From Singulisphaera sp. GP187 (lineage in GTDB: Bacteria > Planctomycetota > Planctomycetia > Gemmatales > Gemmataceae), in contig CAMDQN010000002.1 of the NCBI GenBank assembly GCA_945905925.1, forward strand, positions 55,547-119,546: a DNA stretch of 64,000 nt, given 5' to 3'. The notes beneath the pieces were generated by a model, which was not told where the DNA came from, did not search any database, and saw only the letters and a program-made list of their open reading frames with translations. The position numbers and the translations under genes are program-made. Of this stretch, positions 36,645 to 44,906 are shown piece after piece (positions within the stretch are counted from its first letter, which is position 1; each line of letters opens with the position of its first letter).

Positions 36645-37316
36645 GTGAGAACCATCGTGTGTAACGCTTGGAACCACTGGCCGAGTTGCGGCTGCGGATT
36701 TGGAGGCGACGGTCATTCTGGCCGGTCCTCCGGTGGTTCTCGCAAGAGGTACTTCTCGGAAACTCGTTGGGGGTACGAAACATCACACGAAAGTTTCGGT
36801 ACGTCGAGCATGACCGAGTTGGCTGCGGACCTTGGCCACTCATTAATCTTCCCGGTTCAGTGCAAATATTGTGGCGCCTCGATCTACCTCTTTGCTTCAC
36901 CAGATGGGGGGTTCGCGGTGTTTGACGAACTCGGGCCACCTTGGTCAAAACACTGGTGCAGTCGTCTGTCGCAGTCAAGGGTGATCGACTGTTCATTCCC
37001 CGACCCGAAACCGAGACGCTATACCCTCCCTGTGCCAAGCCTGGCGGATTTTCGAGCCCCTTCAACTGTCTTGAAGGGAATTGTTGTTGGGGTCGCAACG
37101 CGAAGCTACCCCGAGAAGAAGAAACAACTCTGGACTGTTGATGTTTACGACGGCAAGTATCTACATCGCGTGATCACTGATGTTGAGTTGGCACTGGGCG
37201 CGTGCATTCACAGCGATGTTGATTTCGTGCCTGAAGTTGGTACGTCTCTGCTGAACCCTACACAGCTCTTGCCGCCTGGTTACAGCGAGCCGAACGAGAG
37301 ACCTGCTGAAAATTAA
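36645..37316 (+). CDS. hypothetical protein with CNAWN zinc-like motif
   Basis: About 220 residues with noticeably lower GC and less biased codons than its neighbours, suggesting transfer or relaxed selection. The N-terminus holds VCNAWNHWPSCGCGFGGDGH, a short Cys/His motif I recall from small N-terminal zinc-like domains of planctomycete proteins. A second Cys pair (QCKYCG) and a further CIHSD follow. The C-terminal half is a mixed domain without a recognised fold. No ATG precedes the motif; GTG 36645 or 36657 is the likely start. The gap upstream (36526-36644) holds a half palindromic element. Confidence 0.5.
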   Translation: MRTIVCNAWNHWPSCGCGFGGDGHSGRSSGGSRKRYFSETRWGYETSHESFGTSSMTELAADLGHSLIFPVQCKYCGASIYLFASPDGGFAVFDELGPPWSKHWCSRLSQSRVIDCSFPDPKPRRYTLPVPSLADFRAPSTVLKGIVVGVATRSYPEKKKQLWTVDVYDGKYLHRVITDVELALGACIHSDVDFVPEVGTSLLNPTQLLPPGYSEPNERPAEN

Positions 37317-37569
37317 CCACGATCCACCGGTCGTGTGCTCAGAGGAGAGGCCAAACCGCCAAGGTCGGTGAGCTTTGCAGAACCGCAGTGCTCCCGAGGC
37401 CGAACCCGGCGCGGCACCTGATGCGATTCCCGTGGCTTCTGCGTGTTAGTCGTGGTCGGGATGAGTAATCGTCAGACCGCAGAGCGCCAGCGGCAACAGT
37501 AACTTCCCGTTCACCGCTGGTCGCGGAGTGGTTACACTGGTGGTGTCCCGTACACCGGAGGGCCGCACC

Positions 37570-37797
37570 GTGCCGACGCTGGAACAACTAGGGATCGACC
37601 GCCTCACCGTGGCTGAACGGCTCGCACTGGTTCAGGAGATTCTGGACAGCGTATCCGCGGAACAGCCGCCGGTGCCGCTGTCGGACGCCAAGCGGCAGGA
37701 ACTCGGCCGCCGCCTCGCGGACCACCTCGCGAACCCGGCCAACGTGGTGCCGTGGGAGCAGGTCAAGGCGGAGGCGCTGGCCCGGTGGCAACAGTGA
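37570..37797 (+). CDS. antitoxin, ParE-associated (TIGR02574-like)
   Basis: A 75-residue antitoxin of the 'putative addiction module component' group: LGIDRLTVAERLALVQEILD, then LSDAKRQELGRRLADHLANP and VPWEQVKAEALARW. The charged C-terminal helix is the usual toxin-binding part. The start is a GTG at 37570 with GGAGG eight bases upstream; the frame reaches back to 37528 but without a site. Its stop overlaps the toxin start (GTGA). The order antitoxin then toxin is typical. Confidence 0.88.
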   Translation: MPTLEQLGIDRLTVAERLALVQEILDSVSAEQPPVPLSDAKRQELGRRLADHLANPANVVPWEQVKAEALARWQQ

Positions 37798-38090
37798 GTA
37801 CGCCCGTCGCGTTCCGCGCGGTGGCCCGAACCGAGTTCGACGAGGCGGGCGACTGGTACGAAGCCCGCCGGCCCGGGTCGGGTGCGTCGTTCGCCGCCGC
37901 GGTCCAAGTCGTCCTCGACCGGATCGCCGCACAGCCCGACTTCTACGCCGTCGCGGAGGGCGACATTCGGGAGGCACCGGTGCGCGGCTACCCGTACTGC
38001 GTGTACTACCGCGAGGAACCGGGACAGATCATTGTGTTGGCCGTGTTCCACACGAGTCGCAACCCGGCCATCTGGCGATCGCGGGCCTAA
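37794..38090 (+). CDS. RelE/ParE-family toxin
   Basis: A 98-residue RelE/ParE superfamily toxin: AVARTEFDEAGDWYEARRPG at the N-terminus, then AQPDFYAVAEGDIREAPVRG, and the family end YPYCVYYREEPGQIIVLAVFHTSRNP. Complete. The GTG start overlaps the antitoxin stop. ParE members poison gyrase, while RelE members cleave mRNA; this subgroup is usually labelled 'plasmid stabilisation' and the target cannot be told from sequence. The pair lies beside a low-GC gene, possibly a small horizontally acquired patch. Confidence 0.88.
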   Translation: MSTPVAFRAVARTEFDEAGDWYEARRPGSGASFAAAVQVVLDRIAAQPDFYAVAEGDIREAPVRGYPYCVYYREEPGQIIVLAVFHTSRNPAIWRSRA

Positions 38091-38175
38091 CCCGTAGCCG
38101 GCCGGACCTATCCGAAATGACGGCCCGCCTTCACGCTCCCGATCGGATTTCGCACGAAGAAGCGCTCTCCAACCA

Positions 38176-38829
38176 CTACTTGCGGTCCGCGACCTGATCG
38201 ACGACTTGCTTCACGGCTTCGTATGCCGTTGCGCCCTCGCCAGTGTACTGGCGCCGCGCACCTTCCGCACTGATCTGCACCGACGCGCGACATACGTACT
38301 TCCCGCCCTCGCGTTCCAGCGTGCGGTCCTCGCGCTTCACACCCAGCTTCTCCAACCGGTCGTACAGCGGCGAAACACCCTCGGCCGCGTCGAACGGCAA
38401 AACACCGCCAGCCGGCTGGAGCGCCACGCCGGGCGCTTCGATCTTCAGTTCCTCGCCGTCCTTGAGGCGACCCGCGAGCGCCGCCGGCGTGGTCGCCTTG
38501 CCGGGTAGCACCGTGCCCTTGAACCGCTCTGGGTCGTCGATGTAGCCGACCTTGTCGTTGCGCCCGCCGGTCGGTGTCGTGAGAGGGTCGGACTTGCCCT
38601 TCGTGCCGATCCCGCGTTCGGGAACCGGAAGGTCTTGTCGCGGAATGAGCTTCGGGCCAGACACGAGCGGATCGTTCTTGCTCTTCCCGCCGCTGGCGCC
38701 GATACCGGTGACGCCGCCGGTTGCGTCCTTGTTCGTCTTGCAGCCCGCGAGCGCGAGCATACCGACCGCGCCAAAGGCGAGAGCCAGGCGCCGAGCGGAA
38801 CGACGAGTTGGAAGCAACCGACCCATCAT
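38176..38829 (-). CDS. lipoprotein, unknown
   Basis: A 217-residue lipoprotein with signal MMGRLLPTRRSARRLALAFG and lipobox LALAGC. The next 80 residues are Gly/Lys/Pro-rich and likely unstructured. The C-terminal 110 residues form a compact domain (LYDRLEKLGVKREDRTLERE, YVCRASVQISAEGARRQYTG, AYEAVKQVVDQVADRK) that I cannot assign. Start at 38829 or the second ATG at 38826. It is divergent from the dehydrogenase gene, with about 190 bases of empty sequence between. Confidence 0.65.
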   Translation of the reverse strand: MMGRLLPTRRSARRLALAFGAVGMLALAGCKTNKDATGGVTGIGASGGKSKNDPLVSGPKLIPRQDLPVPERGIGTKGKSDPLTTPTGGRNDKVGYIDDPERFKGTVLPGKATTPAALAGRLKDGEELKIEAPGVALQPAGGVLPFDAAEGVSPLYDRLEKLGVKREDRTLEREGGKYVCRASVQISAEGARRQYTGEGATAYEAVKQVVDQVADRK

Positions 38830-39022
38830 CTTGACCGCGCCTCCGGGGGCGGCTACATCACCAGTGAGTTCTGGGATCTAACCACTCTTACTCTCCCCCG
38901 CCAACTGCCCACCGTCTACGGCGGGAGAGCGAAACCGGCCGTTGGCGCGTCATCGCGGGTGAGAGAGCAACCGGTTAGGCGGACTTTGCGGGCGTCTATA
39001 TCCAACACGCGGGAAGGGTGCA

Positions 39023-40090
39023 ATGGCGGTTCACAAGATTGCGGTGATCGGCGGCGACGGCATCGGACCGGAAGTGATCGAACAAGCCGTGCGCGCGGTC
39101 GAAGTTGCGGTGCGCAAACACGATCGAGCCGAGTTGAAGTGGAACCATCTCCCGTGGAGCACCGCGTACTACCAAAAGCACGGCCGGATGCTTCCCGAAG
39201 ACGGCTGGGAGCAACTCGCCCCGCACGACGCAATCCTGTTCGGCGCGGTCGGCATTCCGGCCATCGTACCGGACAAGATCACGGTTCACGAACTGCTGCT
39301 CCCAATGCGGCGGAAGTTCGACCAGTACGTGAACCTTCGCCCCGCGTACCTGTTCGCCGGCGTGGAGTGCCCACTGAGCGGCAAGAAGCCGGGCGAAATC
39401 GACATGTTGGTGTACCGCGAGAACACGGAAGGCGAATACGCGCCCGTCGGCGGCAACCTGTACCCGGGCACCGAGAACCAGATCGCGATTCAGACCGGCG
39501 TGTTCACGTGGAAAGGCTGCGAGCGCATCCTGCGCGCGGCATTTGAAGCCGCACGTGCCCGTCCGCGTAAGAAGCTCACCAGCATCACCAAGTCGAACGC
39601 GCAGGTCTACGGTCTGGGGTTATGGGACGACGTGTTCGCGGTGGTGCGCAAGGACTACACCGACGTGGAAAGCAGTTCGTTACTCGTGGACGCCGCCGCG
39701 ATGGACTTCGTGCGGAAGCCGGAAACGTTCGACGTGGTGGTCGCGAGCAACCTGTTCGGCGACATCCTCACGGACTTGAGCGCCGCGGTAACGGGGAGCA
39801 TCGGATTGGCGAGCAGCGCGAACATCAACCCGACGAAGAAGTTCCCGAGTATGTTCGAGCCGGTTCACGGCAGCGCGCCTGACATTGCGGGGCAAGGAAA
39901 GGCCAACCCGCTCGCGGCGGTGCTCTCCGCGGCGCTGATGCTCGACCACCTGGGCCTCGCGAAGAGCGCGAAAGCCGTGCGCGATGCGGTCGCGAAGGTG
40001 CTGGCCGAGAGCCGCGTGAAAACGCCCGACCTCGGCGGCACTTCGACCACAACGCAAATGGGCGACGCCGTCGTTGAATCACTAGGATGA
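39023..40090 (+). CDS. decarboxylating dehydrogenase, tartrate DH-like
   Basis: A 355-residue NAD-dependent beta-decarboxylating dehydrogenase of the isocitrate/isopropylmalate family. GDGIGPEVI binds cofactor; the substrate and catalytic motifs are RPAYLFAGVECPL, VYRENTEGEYAP, TKSNAQVYGLGLWDD and ASNLFGDILTDL, then MFEPVHGSAPDIAG. The spacing VPDKITVHELLLPMRRKFDQ and the ECPL segment resemble tartrate dehydrogenases more than LeuB or Icd. No leu genes are nearby, so a side role in hydroxy-acid metabolism is more likely than leucine synthesis. Confidence 0.88.
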   Translation: MAVHKIAVIGGDGIGPEVIEQAVRAVEVAVRKHDRAELKWNHLPWSTAYYQKHGRMLPEDGWEQLAPHDAILFGAVGIPAIVPDKITVHELLLPMRRKFDQYVNLRPAYLFAGVECPLSGKKPGEIDMLVYRENTEGEYAPVGGNLYPGTENQIAIQTGVFTWKGCERILRAAFEAARARPRKKLTSITKSNAQVYGLGLWDDVFAVVRKDYTDVESSSLLVDAAAMDFVRKPETFDVVVASNLFGDILTDLSAAVTGSIGLASSANINPTKKFPSMFEPVHGSAPDIAGQGKANPLAAVLSAALMLDHLGLAKSAKAVRDAVAKVLAESRVKTPDLGGTSTTTQMGDAVVESLG

Positions 40091-40097
40091 TCGAATA

Positions 40098-40156
40098 CCG
40101 CAAGCCAGAGGCGAGCGCAACAGCAGCCCACCACTGACGCTCGCCTCAACTTGCGG
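40098..40156. repeat. inverted repeat, CGCAAGCC class
   Basis: CCGCAAGCCAGAGGCGAGCG (40098-40117) and CGCTCGCCTCAACTTGCGG (40138-40156) pair imperfectly. It begins eight bases after the dehydrogenase stop codon and matches units at 8878 and 24752. Confidence 0.75.
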
Positions 40157-40173
40157 CAGACCAGAGGTTCCAG

Positions 40174-40566
40174 ATGCCCACCGGGCCGCAGATCATCCTG
40201 ACGCTGAAGGTGCTCGTCGTCGCGGTAACGATACTATTACTCACGTCGCTCGTCGCGCTGGCACTGAAGCGTCCGCGGCTTCACGGACACATCAACACCG
40301 CGTTCTTCGTGCTCACGATGACGACCGTCGCGGCGTTCGAGGCGCTGTTGCAACTCGGCGGGTCTGTGACCAAGATGTTCGACCCGGAGGCGCTGCAAGC
40401 GCTCCACACGCACCTGTGGTTCTCGGTTCCGTCCGCGTTGCTCTTGCCGCTAATGATCATTAGCGGCAAGATGCGCCTGAAGCGGTTACACCTCGCGCTT
40501 GCGGTGGTGTTCACGCTGTTGTGGACGGGCACCGTCATCACGGGCCTCGGCCTTCCGATGAACTGA
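40174..40566 (+). CDS. DUF420-like membrane protein
   Basis: A 130-residue inner-membrane protein with four hydrophobic segments (IILTLKVLVVAVTILLLTSL, FFVLTMTTVAAFEALL, LLLPLMIIS, LALAVVFTLLWTGTVITGL). The LHTHLWFSVPSALLLPLMI and final TVITGLGLP segments match DUF420/YozB proteins associated with haem or cytochrome functions. It starts 18 bases after a palindrome and lies directly before scpB (8-base gap), perhaps co-transcribed. No metal motif beyond the conserved histidines is visible. Confidence 0.7.
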   Translation: MPTGPQIILTLKVLVVAVTILLLTSLVALALKRPRLHGHINTAFFVLTMTTVAAFEALLQLGGSVTKMFDPEALQALHTHLWFSVPSALLLPLMIISGKMRLKRLHLALAVVFTLLWTGTVITGLGLPMN

Positions 40567-40574
40567 CGCCGCGC

Positions 40575-41315
40575 ATGGCCCAAGCCCACAACCCGCCGGA
40601 CGAACCTATCGACCCACTCGCGCTGGGCGAAGCCGCAGCGTCACAACTCGGCGGCGCGTGGCAGTTGGATGTTGTCGAGGAACTCGCCGAAGACCTCGGC
40701 GAGCAAAAAGCGTCAGTCCCCTCTTCGAGCGAAACTTCACAAGAAACAGCGAAGCTCACGCCCCCGCTCACCAAGACAACACCAAGCGCAGAACTTCCGC
40801 CTTCCCCCGAACAACTCATCGAAGCAATGCTGTTCGTCGGCGGGCACCCGCTCGCGGCAGCGGTCGCTTCCACCGCGGTTCGCGGACTCACGACAGAACG
40901 CTTCCACGAAGCCATTGCCGTGCTCAACAAGCGGTACCGCGACCAGCGCCGGTCCTACACCATCGAAGCGCGCGACGACGGCTTCGTGCTGGTCGTGCGC
41001 CCGGCGTACCGGAACCTGCGTGAGCGGCTGTTCGGCGGGCCGCGCGAAACCCGCCTGAGCCAACCGGCGCTTGATGTGCTCTCGGCAGTCGCGTACCGCC
41101 AACCGCTCGGCAAAGCAGAAGTGGATGCGATCCGCGGTACGGACTCCGGCGCAACACTCAGACAGCTCGTGCGGCTCGGCCTCATCGCGGTTCAGCACCG
41201 CGCCGAAGCCGCGGTTCGCGAAGTGCGCTACGGCACCACACCGCGATTCCTTCAGGTGTTCGGCCTTGGTTCACTGGACGAACTCCCCAGGCTGGGCGAC
41301 TCGTCGCAAGTGTAA
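40575..41315 (+). CDS. scpB: segregation and condensation protein ScpB
   Basis: A 246-residue ScpB, the winged-helix partner of SMC-ScpA. The conserved core is PPSPEQLIEAMLFVGGHPL, then LNKRYRDQRRSYTIEARDDG and ALDVLSAVAYRQPLGKAEVD, ending VREVRYGTTPRFLQVFGL. The first 80 residues are an acidic, disordered extension not found in shorter homologues. The ATG at 40575 begins after the DUF420 gene. No scpA or smc is adjacent. Together with parB it adds to the chromosome-organisation genes near the predicted origin. Confidence 0.92.
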   Translation: MAQAHNPPDEPIDPLALGEAAASQLGGAWQLDVVEELAEDLGEQKASVPSSSETSQETAKLTPPLTKTTPSAELPPSPEQLIEAMLFVGGHPLAAAVASTAVRGLTTERFHEAIAVLNKRYRDQRRSYTIEARDDGFVLVVRPAYRNLRERLFGGPRETRLSQPALDVLSAVAYRQPLGKAEVDAIRGTDSGATLRQLVRLGLIAVQHRAEAAVREVRYGTTPRFLQVFGLGSLDELPRLGDSSQV

Positions 41316-41325
41316 AGGAACGGGC

Positions 41326-42255
41326 GTGCGCGCGAAGCCAAAGTTGCGGGTGTGGATCTGGCCGCCGCCACCGATCATGCGCCGACTGTGGCTCACGATC
41401 CTTATCGCGACCAGCTATTCGCTCGCGGTGTACGCCTTCGGACGTGGGTTGCTCGGCGACCTGCCAGGATGGTCAGCCGAGTTCGGGCTGGTGAACGGTC
41501 TTGTCCTCGGCGTGTTGGTGGGCGTCCGCACGCGGGCCGCGTTCGACCGCTGGTTCGACGGCCAAAAGTTGTGGACGGAAGTGACCGTTCACAGCCGAAA
41601 TCTGGCGCTGAAGCTGGCGCACCTCGTGCGTGCTACGACAACCGACCGCCAACTCGCGGGGGCGCTGATCGGCGGGTTCTCAGTCGCGCTAATGAACCGG
41701 CTCCGCGGCGAAAACCGGCTCGCGACCGTACCGGGATTCGAGAGCGACCTCGCGGCGCCCGCGCACGTCCCCGCGTTCCTCGCCGGCCGACTTCACGCGC
41801 TCGGCGCCCGCTGGTTTAGTGAAGGCAAGTTAGATCTTCCGGGCTTGTGGGCGTGGGAGGCGAACGTCCGCGCGCTAATGGACGCGGTCGGGCACTGCGA
41901 GCGCGTGGCCCAAACACCAGTCCCAGCATCGTTTCACGCGCTGCTCCGCCACGGGTTGTTGCTCAGTCTGATACTCGCGCCGTGGCACCTGATTCACGCA
42001 CTCGGACTGTGGGCGATACCGGTTCAGGCGCTCATCATCTACTTCATGTTCGGCATCGAGTTGACCGCCGAAGAGATCGAGAACCCGTTCGGGAACGACG
42101 CGGACGACCTGCCGCTTCAAACGTACTGCGACGCCGTGCGGCGAGACGTGGCCGAGATCCTCGCGGACGCGGACACGCCGCCCACGCAAGGAACGCCCAC
42201 TTCCAGCGCAGCCGTGATCGCCGCAGTGCCAACCGTCACCGACTCCGAAAATTGA
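41326..42255 (+). CDS. bestrophin-like channel protein
   Basis: A 309-residue bestrophin family (UPF0187) anion-channel homologue. Conserved features are RAAFDRWFDGQKLWTE near the first loop, the arginine-rich helix, and GIELTAEEIENPFGNDADDL, the calcium-clasp-like signature of this family. Four hydrophobic segments at about residues 15-35, 40-60, 205-225 and 230-250. The GTG at 41326 has an AAGGA site and follows scpB after 10 bases. The C-terminal 25 residues are low complexity. Confidence 0.82.
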   Translation: MRAKPKLRVWIWPPPPIMRRLWLTILIATSYSLAVYAFGRGLLGDLPGWSAEFGLVNGLVLGVLVGVRTRAAFDRWFDGQKLWTEVTVHSRNLALKLAHLVRATTTDRQLAGALIGGFSVALMNRLRGENRLATVPGFESDLAAPAHVPAFLAGRLHALGARWFSEGKLDLPGLWAWEANVRALMDAVGHCERVAQTPVPASFHALLRHGLLLSLILAPWHLIHALGLWAIPVQALIIYFMFGIELTAEEIENPFGNDADDLPLQTYCDAVRRDVAEILADADTPPTQGTPTSSAAVIAAVPTVTDSEN

Positions 42256-42414
42256 CCACGTTCACGTGCCGACAAACATAACCTTGCGTCGCGGTCGATG
42301 CCGACCAGTTCCAGTCTGTCTCGTTAAATTGGGCTTTTTGTTGAAGCGGGGGAACGCTATCCCCCGTTCTCACGGCGGGAATGGATTCTCGCCGCTCGCA
42401 CGGAAGCGACTTGT

Positions 42415-42780
42415 ATGCGCAAGGCAGCGTTCTGGGCCGGAGTGCCCGCGGTGGTCGGGGTTCTGGGCGTGGGTCTGTGGTTCACGCTCGTCCCCGGTCG
42501 CAGCGGTGCGGGGTGAACACCCACGGGATGTCCCGTCCCGTTCGGCGGTTCGCCGAACTTCGACCCTTACGGATTGGGCGCGCCGCCGCAGCCGTACTAC
42601 GTTCCACAACCGCAGCGCCAGCCGGTGAAGCCGGCCCCAGTCGCAGTGAAGCCGGTGCTCGCGAAGCCGCAAGCGACACAACAAGTATTCGTGCCAACCC
42701 CGGAGCAACTCGGCATTCACCTGCCCGACGCGCCGGTCGTTGTGCCGACTCCCAAAGAGCTGGGAATCGACCTGGAATAA
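42415..42780 (+). pseudogene. Pro-rich membrane protein with internal TGA
   Basis: The frame opening at the ATG at 42415 encodes a membrane anchor (AAFWAGVPAVVGVLGVGLWF) and then hits TGA at 42514. The same frame continues without interruption as PFGGSPNFDPYGLG, a Pro/Gln-rich stretch (YYVPQPQRQPVKPAPVAVKP) and two repeats of the kind VPTPEQLGI and VPTPKELGIDLE, ending TAA at 42778. This looks like one 121-codon gene with a nonsense mutation or a sequencing error. The last 14 bases (TCGACCTGGAATAA) are duplicated in tandem right after the stop. Confidence 0.55.
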
Positions 42781-42797
42781 TCGACCTGGAATAAAGG

Positions 42798-42829
42798 AGG
42801 TGCCGCTTGCCACCTGGCAAGCGGCACCT
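42798..42829. terminator. perfect hairpin between convergent genes
   Basis: Arms AGGTGCCGCTTGCCA and its exact complement around two bases. It lies between the Pro-rich gene and the convergent CBM9-like gene, suiting a bidirectional terminator. Confidence 0.75.
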
Positions 42830-42835
42830 ACCAAA

Positions 42836-43501
42836 TCACTTCACCAACTCCAACACTCCCCACAACGATGGATCATCGCTGAACGGGAAGTCCCACCCCA
42901 CGCTCAGGAACTGGTCGCCGATTTCCTGATCGCGAACGCAGTAGTACACGCCAAGCCGCGGGTGTTCGGCCGGGTCGAAACCGTTGAGCGCCGCGCCCGG
43001 TAGAAACGCTTCGAGTCGGTAACCACCCTTGATCCGGTGCGCGCGGAACGGAACGTCCGCGAGGCTTGCCATCGGTGCGTCTTGCAGCGCACGGTTGATC
43101 TTCGACTGCGTGAGAAACGGCTCGTCCTTGTCGGTGCCGCCGCCGGTCGGGAAGAACGCGAACTGGTGACAGTACCGGCTCCCGCGATGACTCGCGCGGG
43201 CGTCGCGCGTGTCGATCCAGAGTCGCAGACCGTCCGACGCGCTCGGCTTGTCGGAGTCGCCCACCGCCGGCTGCGACTTGCCCTTCACCTCGACTTGAAC
43301 CGCGAGACCAAAGTCGTTCCACGCGAGCCGCACGTCCGCGAAGTTCTCCTGCTCATCCAGCGCCGCGAAGTTGTCGAGTCTGGCGCTTTCGGGAAGCTCG
43401 ACGAGATATTCGTCTTCGTCGGTATCGCGGGGTGCGTCCTTCACGAACGGGCACGGGTGGCTGACGCGAACAAGGAACCGGTTCGGCACGATCGGCGGCA
43501 T
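42836..43501 (-). CDS. CBM9/DOMON-like carbohydrate-binding protein
   Basis: A 221-residue beta-rich protein. The pattern ADVRLAWNDFGLAVQVEVKG, SDGLRLWIDTRDAR, FRAHRIKGGYRLEAFLPGAAL and RLGVYYCVRDQE resembles the family 9 carbohydrate-binding module or related DOMON-type sandwiches. No signal peptide is evident, which is odd for that family. The ATG at 43501 has an AAGGAA site. Function uncertain; perhaps sugar binding or a structural sandwich in a larger complex. A TIGR02996 remnant lies just upstream. Confidence 0.65.
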   Translation of the reverse strand: MPPIVPNRFLVRVSHPCPFVKDAPRDTDEDEYLVELPESARLDNFAALDEQENFADVRLAWNDFGLAVQVEVKGKSQPAVGDSDKPSASDGLRLWIDTRDARASHRGSRYCHQFAFFPTGGGTDKDEPFLTQSKINRALQDAPMASLADVPFRAHRIKGGYRLEAFLPGAALNGFDPAEHPRLGVYYCVRDQEIGDQFLSVGWDFPFSDDPSLWGVLELVK

Positions 43502-43579
43502 GAAGTGATTCCTTCCCTCACGAATGGGACAAGGTTACGATACCTCAATCGTAAACACGCGACCACACCGGGTAGCGTC

Positions 43580-43767
43580 ATGAACGAACGCGACGCGTTC
43601 ATCCTCGGTATCGCTGCCAACACCGCCCGGCTCGCGTTCGCGGACTAGCTCGACGAACACGGCGAACCCGACGAGTTCCTTCGTGTTCCGTGCGCACTCG
43701 CACCGACGCGCGACCAGCACAACATTCCCCGCGCCGCGGAGTTGCACGAGCGCGAGAATGAAATCCT
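43580..43767 (+). pseudogene. TIGR02996 domain remnant
   Basis: The ATG at 43580 opens MNERDAFILGIAANTARLAF then AD, then TAG at 43646 exactly where the family has a tryptophan (ADWLDEHG). After the stop the frame continues LDEHGEPDEFLRVPCALAP and [12 protein letters not shown], the expected remainder of the Gemmata-type TIGR02996 repeat-companion domain. About five residues are also missing before ARLAF. It runs into the 3' end of nadA on the opposite strand. This domain is normally attached to leucine-rich-like repeats; none is left here. Confidence 0.7.
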
Positions 43768-44745
43768 TCAGTCCCCCGCGGGTTGGACCGGCGCCGTGAC
43801 CGGCGGGTTCAGCAGGCTCCGCGCCAGCACTTCTTTCGCTTTGTCGAATTCCGGCTGCCAAGCGATCTCCGGCGTACCGGTCTTCATGCAGTCGCGAACC
43901 TTCTCCAGCGTGTTCCGCGCCATGTGCGGGCACTTGTTGCATGAGCACGTGATTCCGGGCACGCCGAGGTACGTGTGCCGCGGGTGCCGCCGCTCCAACT
44001 CCCACATCATGTTCGCTTCGGTCGCGACGAGGAACTCCGTCGGCTCCGCGAACGTCGCGACGTGCTTGATCATCGCCTCGGTGCCGCCGGCGTAGTCCGC
44101 AAGGTCGAGAATGTTCTTCGGACACTCCGGGTGCGCGATCGTGATCGCGCGTGGGTGTTCGCGCTTCTGCTTCAGTAGGTCGTGAACGCTGAAGATCTCA
44201 TGAACCATGCACGAACCGTCCCAAAGGATCATGTCGCGTCCGGTGACTTCGGCCATGTAGCGGCCGAGGTGTTTATCGGGCACGAAGAGGATTTCGTAGC
44301 CTTGCGGCACCTTGTTCCGCACCACGTCTTCGGCGTTGCCGCTCGTCACGACCCAGTCGGAGAGCGCCTTCACCTTCGCGGAGGAATTGATGTAACACAC
44401 CGTCTGGAACTTGCGGCCGTTCTCGCGGAGCCGCTCCTGGTAGCGTTCGAGTTTGTCCGCCGGGCACGCGTCCACGAGGCTGCACCCGGCTTGCAAGTCC
44501 GGCAGCAACACTCGCTTCGACGGGTTGAGCATCTTCGCGGTTTCGGCCATGAACAGCACACCGCAAAACACGATCACGGGCGAGTCCACCTTGGTGGCTT
44601 CGCGCGCGAGTTTGAGGCTGTCGCCGGTCACGTCGGCGAGCGCCTGGATTTCGCCCTCCTGGTAATAATGCGCGAGGATGGTGGCGCCGAGTTGCTTCTT
44701 CAGGTCGAGGATTTCAGCGGAAACGTCGTCAAGAACGGCGGGCAT
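43768..44745 (-). CDS. nadA: quinolinate synthase NadA
   Basis: A 325-residue 4Fe-4S enzyme condensing iminoaspartate with dihydroxyacetone phosphate in NAD synthesis. Motifs: [20 protein letters not shown], the first cluster cysteine in [29 protein letters not shown] and the last cysteines in [15 protein letters not shown]. All three internal repeats are recognisable. The ATG at 44745 has an AAGGAG site. No nadB or nadC lies adjacent, so the pathway genes are dispersed. Confidence 0.94.
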   Translation of the reverse strand: MPAVLDDVSAEILDLKKQLGATILAHYYQEGEIQALADVTGDSLKLAREATKVDSPVIVFCGVLFMAETAKMLNPSKRVLLPDLQAGCSLVDACPADKLERYQERLRENGRKFQTVCYINSSAKVKALSDWVVTSGNAEDVVRNKVPQGYEILFVPDKHLGRYMAEVTGRDMILWDGSCMVHEIFSVHDLLKQKREHPRAITIAHPECPKNILDLADYAGGTEAMIKHVATFAEPTEFLVATEANMMWELERRHPRHTYLGVPGITCSCNKCPHMARNTLEKVRDCMKTGTPEIAWQPEFDKAKEVLARSLLNPPVTAPVQPAGD

Positions 44746-44906
44746 TCGAGGCTCCTTGTTTTTACTGTGGCGGAGGGCCAACCCACGTAACTCACCTGCT
44801 CATACCTCCATGATACGTCTGCCTCACGCGAAAACGGCGGGAAAACGCCCCGCGCGACGGGTAAGATGCCTCACAGACCCGCGACCCGCTCCTCGGAGTT
44901 TCCGCC

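Noticed and set aside
42514..42516. Selenocysteine TGA
   Set aside because: No stem-loop of SECIS type directly after it, no selenoprotein family match, and the gene looks degraded.
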